NCBI RefSeq assembly: GCF_033971905.1
Contig: NZ_JALBUT010000006.1
Location: 96,524 to 160,523, forward strand
Direction of reading: 5' to 3'
Source of the DNA: Intestinicryptomonas porci
GTDB taxonomy: Bacteria; Verrucomicrobiota; Verrucomicrobiia; Opitutales; Intestinicryptomonadaceae
Length of the DNA: 64,000 nucleotides
Made by a program: the position numbers and the translations under genes. Shown here one piece after another: positions 60,502 through 64,000 of the stretch (position 1 is the first letter of the stretch; every line of letters starts with the position of its first letter). The notes under the pieces are model-generated. The model did no database searches. It saw only the letters and a program-made list of their open reading frames with translations, and had not been told where the DNA came from.

Positions 60502-61668
60502 TTTTAACTCTGCAACCTTGTCGGCAATGGCACGTGCAAACGCTTCCAACGCCTCAAAATCCTGGGGCTTGGGACATCCTTTTATTACAAACGGATCAAG
60601 CTTTTCGATTGACGGGAGTTTTAAATTCGCCTCAATCGGCGCAATCAAATTTCCGCCCCACCCGATAGAGCCGATTAGCGTGTAAAACTTTGTTTTAGGC
60701 TTCAAAATCGACATCAAATAAGCGCAGTAAACCAAGCGCGGATGCGGCCCCGACAATATGCATGAAGAGCCGAAAACAACACCCGTTGCGTCAATCAACT
60801 CTTCGGCAAGCTCACCCTCGTCGGTTTCCATCAAATCAACCGCCTTTGCGGAAATGCCAAGCTTTGACAACGAATTTAAGAGACGCTCCGCCAAAATCTT
60901 CGTGTTGCCGTACATCGAAACATAGCAAATCAAAACCTTGCCCGAAACTTCCGTCGAAGTCCATTTTTCGTAAAGCTCGAAAATGAATTTCGGGTCTTTG
61001 TAAACCGCCCCGTGGCTCGGCAAAACCATCGCGGGATTTATCTTTCTTGCAAGCGCAAGATGCTTTCTGCAAAACGACGCAAAAGGCATCATGATTTCAG
61101 CATAATAGCTCTTCGCCGCAAGCTCCAAGGCAGGAGAATTGTCTGCATACAAATCAAACGAAGTATAATGCGCCCCGAAGAAATCGCAGGTAAAAAGCAG
61201 ATTGTCCTCAACCAGATAAGTAAACATCGTGTCAGGCCAATGCACAAACGCCGTCATGTAAAAACGCAGGGTTTTTCCGCCCAGCGACACCTCTTCATTG
61301 TCGGAAACAACGCGGATTTTAGAGGAATCAACATTCAGCATGTTCTTTAAATTTTCCGCACCTTTCAAGGAACATAAAACAACCGCGTCATGATAAATTT
61401 CAAGAAGCGCGGGTATTAAGGAAGAGTGATCCTGCTCGGCATGGTTTGAAACAATGTAGTCGATTTTTACCCCTGCCGACTTTACGTCATCCAAATATTC
61501 TTTTGCAAACGGCGCATACATCGTGTCGATTAACGCATTTTTTTCGCCGCCTTTCACAAGATACGAATTGTAAGTGGTGCCTTCCCTGAGCGGAACAAGC
61601 TGGTCGAACAGCTTGCGCTCCCTGTCGGCTATTCCCAAGAAAAAAACGGAGTCATTAATCTTCTTCAT
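60493..61668 (-). CDS. fprA: Flavodiiron protein (A-type)
   Basis: A 391-residue cytoplasmic O2/NO reductase. The diiron ligands are SNHAEQDHSSL (His76, Glu78, Asp80, His81), FVHWPDTMF (His), LFTCDFFGAHYT (Asp) and LPSHGAVYKD (His). The C-terminal flavodoxin domain begins ICYVSMYGNTKILAERLL. There is no extra NAD(P)H:flavin or rubredoxin domain, so it needs an external donor, classically rubredoxin. Its gene ends tail to tail with the rubredoxin-TPP fusion gene. I infer it takes electrons from that protein. The start is ATG 61668; the frame runs 12 codons further. Confidence 0.95.
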   Translation of the reverse strand: MKKINDSVFFLGIADRERKLFDQLVPLREGTTYNSYLVKGGEKNALIDTMYAPFAKEYLDDVKSAGVKIDYIVSNHAEQDHSSLIPALLEIYHDAVVLCSLKGAENLKNMLNVDSSKIRVVSDNEEVSLGGKTLRFYMTAFVHWPDTMFTYLVEDNLLFTCDFFGAHYTSFDLYADNSPALELAAKSYYAEIMMPFASFCRKHLALARKINPAMVLPSHGAVYKDPKFIFELYEKWTSTEVSGKVLICYVSMYGNTKILAERLLNSLSKLGISAKAVDLMETDEGELAEELIDATGVVFGSSCILSGPHPRLVYCAYLMSILKPKTKFYTLIGSIGWGGNLIAPIEANLKLPSIEKLDPFVIKGCPKPQDFEALEAFARAIADKVAELKSA

Positions 61669-61884
61669 ACCTAAACAAAAAAACCTATCGGCAAATTTTT
61701 GCAAAGTCTTTTTTCAAAAAAATAAACGCAAGACGCAAAATAATTTAGAAAAAATTTTTTAACGCGGGAAATTTAAAAACCTTTTGCGAATAGTAAAATA
61801 AAGACAGTTGTTAAGTTTGTAATCTTATTGTCATATATAGCTAATCGGAACCCGCATTCATATCGCAAGAACGGATGCGAGCTT

Positions 61885-63429
61885 TCATTTTTTTGCTTGT
61901 TCGTCCAAGTATTCGGTTAACATTGTTTTTAAGTTGTTATTGTCGGATTTCTTGATTTTGTTTTCAAAAGTCACAATTTGCCCGATATACAAAATTTGCG
62001 AAGTTCTGCGATTATAGATTGCATAAATAAAGGGCTTATCCAATTTAAATTCAATGGGACCCGATATATTTTCAGAACCAAAAACAGCTAGCATAACAAC
62101 AACTTGTGAAATTACAATCGCCCCCTTTTCGTCAATTTCAACTTCCGTTTCAGACCGGAATTTTTCACACGCAACAGAAATTTCTTCCTTAAACAACTTG
62201 TAGTCATTTGTATATTCAAAGAGACGGTTTATGCCTAACTTTTTAAGCGTGGGAATAAAATCCAAATCCGATTTTATTTTAAATTTTGGGATAGACAACT
62301 TTACGTTTCTTGACGCATATCTCGTTCTTTCAATGGCAGATTTATAATTAGACGCGTCAAAATCCGCCAAACCCTTTCCCTGTTTAGGCTTGAAGAAAAA
62401 CATTTCATAGTCGCCATATTTAAATGGCAGCGATACAACTTCAAAACTGTCAGTTTCGGCATATTTCGCCTCTTCGTCGTTGCGCTTCATAAAATCGACT
62501 TCGTAATAGCCAAACTCTTTTGAGCCAAAAATTCCTTTTGACGTAAAAACTTTATCAAAATCTTTCTGCCATTTTCCCTCAAATTTAGATTTTAAAACTA
62601 GCCTCAATACATCATTTGAAAATCCGAAATCGGCAGACGATAACGAAAATCCGCACTTTTTTATGCCGTCAACAAGAGTAAGCGATTTATTATAATTTGC
62701 AGTAAGTGAAAAATTAAATATCCATTCTTTTTTAGGTAAAGGCTCCGACGACACAAAAGGCTCTACCTCTTGCTTGACTGCTCCGCAAGAATTTTCACAA
62801 ATAAAGCGTAGCCCCATATTCACCAAAGCAGGAGAAAAAGCGATGTTTGCCGATGGATTTTCTTCCCTTAAAAGTTTGAAGAAACCAAAAGTTCCAATAT
62901 TTTCACATTCGCCCATAAAGGCAAAAATATCACCTAAAAGTTCGTTTTGCGAAGGGTCAGAATAGAATGCTTTTTCACGAAATGCCGAACTTCCATTCTT
63001 CCACTTTAATAAAATTAAGGGAGAGTCATAAATAATCCCGCTATTTTTAATTTTACCGGAATTAAGATTTTGAATAACCTTATCCGACAATTCCTTCAAT
63101 TTGGGAGTCAGCAAAATCTTCGCAAAATCCCCTAAATCCATGTCGTTTACAATGCTTTTATTTTTAAAAAGATAAGCATTATCAGAGGTAACAACCACAT
63201 AAATGTTTTGACGAATAATGCCATAATCGCTGATGCCGACCCATAAAATTTCTTCGCCTATATTTGATATAAAATTATTTTGTAAATTTTCAAATTGCGC
63301 ATTTAGACCTTCTATGGCATTGGCATTTCTTTTTATAAAAAAATCATCGTTCAAAACGTTTATCTTTTCAGCCATCGCCATCAAATGCAAGAAAAGCATA
63401 CAAAAGAACAAAAAACAAAATCTTCTCAT
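61885..63429 (-). CDS. Secreted serpin-domain protein with N-terminal extension
   Basis: A 514-residue exported protein (MRRFCFLFFCMLFLHLMAMA signal). Residues about 22-170 are not recognised. From about 175 to 495 it is a serpin: NIGTFGFFKLLREENPSANI then AFSPALVNMGLRFICENSCG ('NivfSPlSi..aL.m...Ga.g.T'), LRLVLKSKFEGKWQKDFDKV, 'FEVVSLPFKYGDYEMFFFKP', 'LSIPKFKIKSDLDFIPTLKK' followed by LGINRLFE, and the closing EFKLDKPFIYAIYNRRTSQI then LYIGQI. The reactive loop region reads EVEIDEKGAIVISQVVVMLA; the usual small residues of the hinge (EGTEAAAAT) are replaced by Ile, Val and Gln. This argues against loop insertion and classical inhibition. The small Cys-rich gene upstream is 44 nt away and probably co-transcribed. 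Confidence 0.85.
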   Translation of the reverse strand: MRRFCFLFFCMLFLHLMAMAEKINVLNDDFFIKRNANAIEGLNAQFENLQNNFISNIGEEILWVGISDYGIIRQNIYVVVTSDNAYLFKNKSIVNDMDLGDFAKILLTPKLKELSDKVIQNLNSGKIKNSGIIYDSPLILLKWKNGSSAFREKAFYSDPSQNELLGDIFAFMGECENIGTFGFFKLLREENPSANIAFSPALVNMGLRFICENSCGAVKQEVEPFVSSEPLPKKEWIFNFSLTANYNKSLTLVDGIKKCGFSLSSADFGFSNDVLRLVLKSKFEGKWQKDFDKVFTSKGIFGSKEFGYYEVDFMKRNDEEAKYAETDSFEVVSLPFKYGDYEMFFFKPKQGKGLADFDASNYKSAIERTRYASRNVKLSIPKFKIKSDLDFIPTLKKLGINRLFEYTNDYKLFKEEISVACEKFRSETEVEIDEKGAIVISQVVVMLAVFGSENISGPIEFKLDKPFIYAIYNRRTSQILYIGQIVTFENKIKKSDNNNLKTMLTEYLDEQAKK

Positions 63430-63473
63430 ACCTTAACGCTTACATAAATCAAATATTGTACATAAGGACATAT

Positions 63474-63719
63474 TTATCCGCCGCAAATTTTGCAAGGTAT
63501 TCCCTCATTTTTAGTGCATGATCTGCCCTTGCAATTTCTATAATACCTGCAATTTTTATTATGTCGTTTTCCGCTTTTGGATATCCAAAAATCAGAAACT
63601 TCAGATTTATTACTTGCGGACGGTGCCGAAGTTGAAACATTTACAAGATTGCTTTTATTTTCCGATAAACAAAAAACGCATGTTAAAAAAAACACAAAGA
63701 ATAAAAAACTTTTTTTCAT
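63474..63719 (-). CDS. Small secreted Cys/His-rich protein, 81 aa
   Basis: An 81-residue protein with signal peptide MKKSFLFFVFFLTCVFCLS. The C-terminal part, SKSGKRHNKNCRYYRNCKG then RSCTKNEGIPCKICGG, matches a small zinc-ribbon-like pattern (SGxxHNxxCRYY...C...GxxCKxCGG) that I have seen in Planctomycetota/Verrucomicrobiota and phage-associated proteins. The His and four C-terminal Cys could bind one Zn. It precedes the serpin gene on the same strand by 44 nt. Function unknown. Confidence 0.7.
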   Translation of the reverse strand: MKKSFLFFVFFLTCVFCLSENKSNLVNVSTSAPSASNKSEVSDFWISKSGKRHNKNCRYYRNCKGRSCTKNEGIPCKICGG

Positions 63720-64000
63720 AAAATTTTTCTAACAAAAGCCTTTTTGAAAATCAAGCTTACTTTCTTAGTTAAAAAAAGCAGAGGTAGATTCACAACAAAA
63801 TTAAGGAATCAAACATCATAGCGTCAGGTAGTAGATAACAAGGAGAGCAAAAACTTTCCAGTGGTTTTGTCCCAAAACAAGAGAGCCCTGAGCTTCTTTC
63901 GAAACTCAGGGCTCATAATTGCACTCCCTCGCTTGGTTTTGCTTTGCAAAATCCGCGCTGTTGTCGCCCTACGGGAAAATTACTTCGTAATTTTTGCTAC
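63720..64000. other. Window-edge intergenic stretch with dyads
   Basis: No gene is seen. It holds GTTTTG/CCAAAAC-type dyads, a perfect 10-bp inverted repeat GAGCCCTGAG (63883-63892) / CTCAGGGCTC (63905-63914) without a T-run, and then a chain of small hairpins (CCCTACGGG, AAAATTACTTCGTAATTTT). The promoter of the 81-aa gene must lie near 63720-63780. The end resembles dyad chains at 2405-2475 and 5220-5290. Confidence 0.5.

Noticed and set aside
1..64000. CRISPR array, prophage or restriction/defence island
   Set aside because: No regularly spaced repeats, cas genes, phage structural genes or recognised defence genes were seen; xerD is the chromosomal type.

Overview
The window looks like chromosomal DNA of an anaerobic member of the Verrucomicrobiota (Opitutales/Puniceicoccales-like, possibly gut-associated). 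This placement is inferred from two very large secreted proteins with PEP-CTERM tails (VPEPxTYAAIFGAL), a squalene-hopene cyclase, periplasmic and lipoprotein families typical of this phylum, and oxygen-defence genes (flavodiiron protein, rubredoxin domain). No rRNA gene is present to confirm it. Gene density is high; several convergent pairs overlap at their stop codons.

Layout. 1-2.6 kb: start of an unknown membrane protein and a PEP-CTERM beta-helix protein followed by a duplicated terminator cassette. 2.7-4.7 kb: acyltransferase-3 and glycosyltransferase genes. 4.98-6 kb: tRNA-Val, an internally deleted ISL3-type element, tRNA-Ser. 6-8.7 kb: squalene-hopene cyclase plus TetR regulator operon with two operator palindromes. 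8.8-13.1 kb: carB-carA in reversed order, with a CarA whose glutaminase triad is destroyed. 13.4-20.3 kb: SurA/PpiD-like foldase, MurU/AmgK-like cell-wall recycling pair, small membrane protein, YibE/F protein, alkaline phosphatase, CysE. 20.5-25.3 kb: ValS, KdsC-like phosphatase, small RHH-like protein, glycosyltransferase. 25.5-28.3 kb: second PEP-CTERM protein. 28.5-33 kb: two tRNA-Leu genes, CCA-adding enzyme, SDR and NeuD-like acetyltransferase, MscS channel. 33.2-38.3 kb: GH71/99-like secreted hydrolase with PA14-like tail, Obg, a secreted protein with many EF-hand-like loops. 38.4-44.5 kb: MiaA, unknown protein, Mdh, HU, lipoprotein (DUF6786-like), M42 peptidase, HemD. 44.6-54.5 kb: XerD, MeaB, RmuC, LOG-family protein, TIG-domain lipoprotein, HemW, RecF, RuvB, FAD oxidoreductase. 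54.5-58.6 kb: Ig-repeat metzincin protease with a separately encoded propeptide-like protein. 58.7-61.7 kb: rubredoxin-TPP enzyme fusion facing a flavodiiron protein. 61.9-63.7 kb: serpin-domain protein and a small Cys/His-rich secreted protein.

How genes work together. Most are housekeeping genes in short operons. The candidates for undescribed biology are: (i) the carBA operon, predicted to make carbamoyl phosphate from free ammonia or another ammonia donor because CarA lacks its Cys and His catalytic residues; (ii) the rubredoxin-pyruvate-oxidase-like fusion next to a flavodiiron protein, which could form a two-protein chain from a 2-oxo acid to O2 or NO; (iii) the split zymogen, in which a propeptide domain with a cysteine-switch-like Cys is made as its own secreted protein, translationally coupled to its protease; and (iv) a serpin with an unusual N-terminal half and an atypical reactive-loop hinge.
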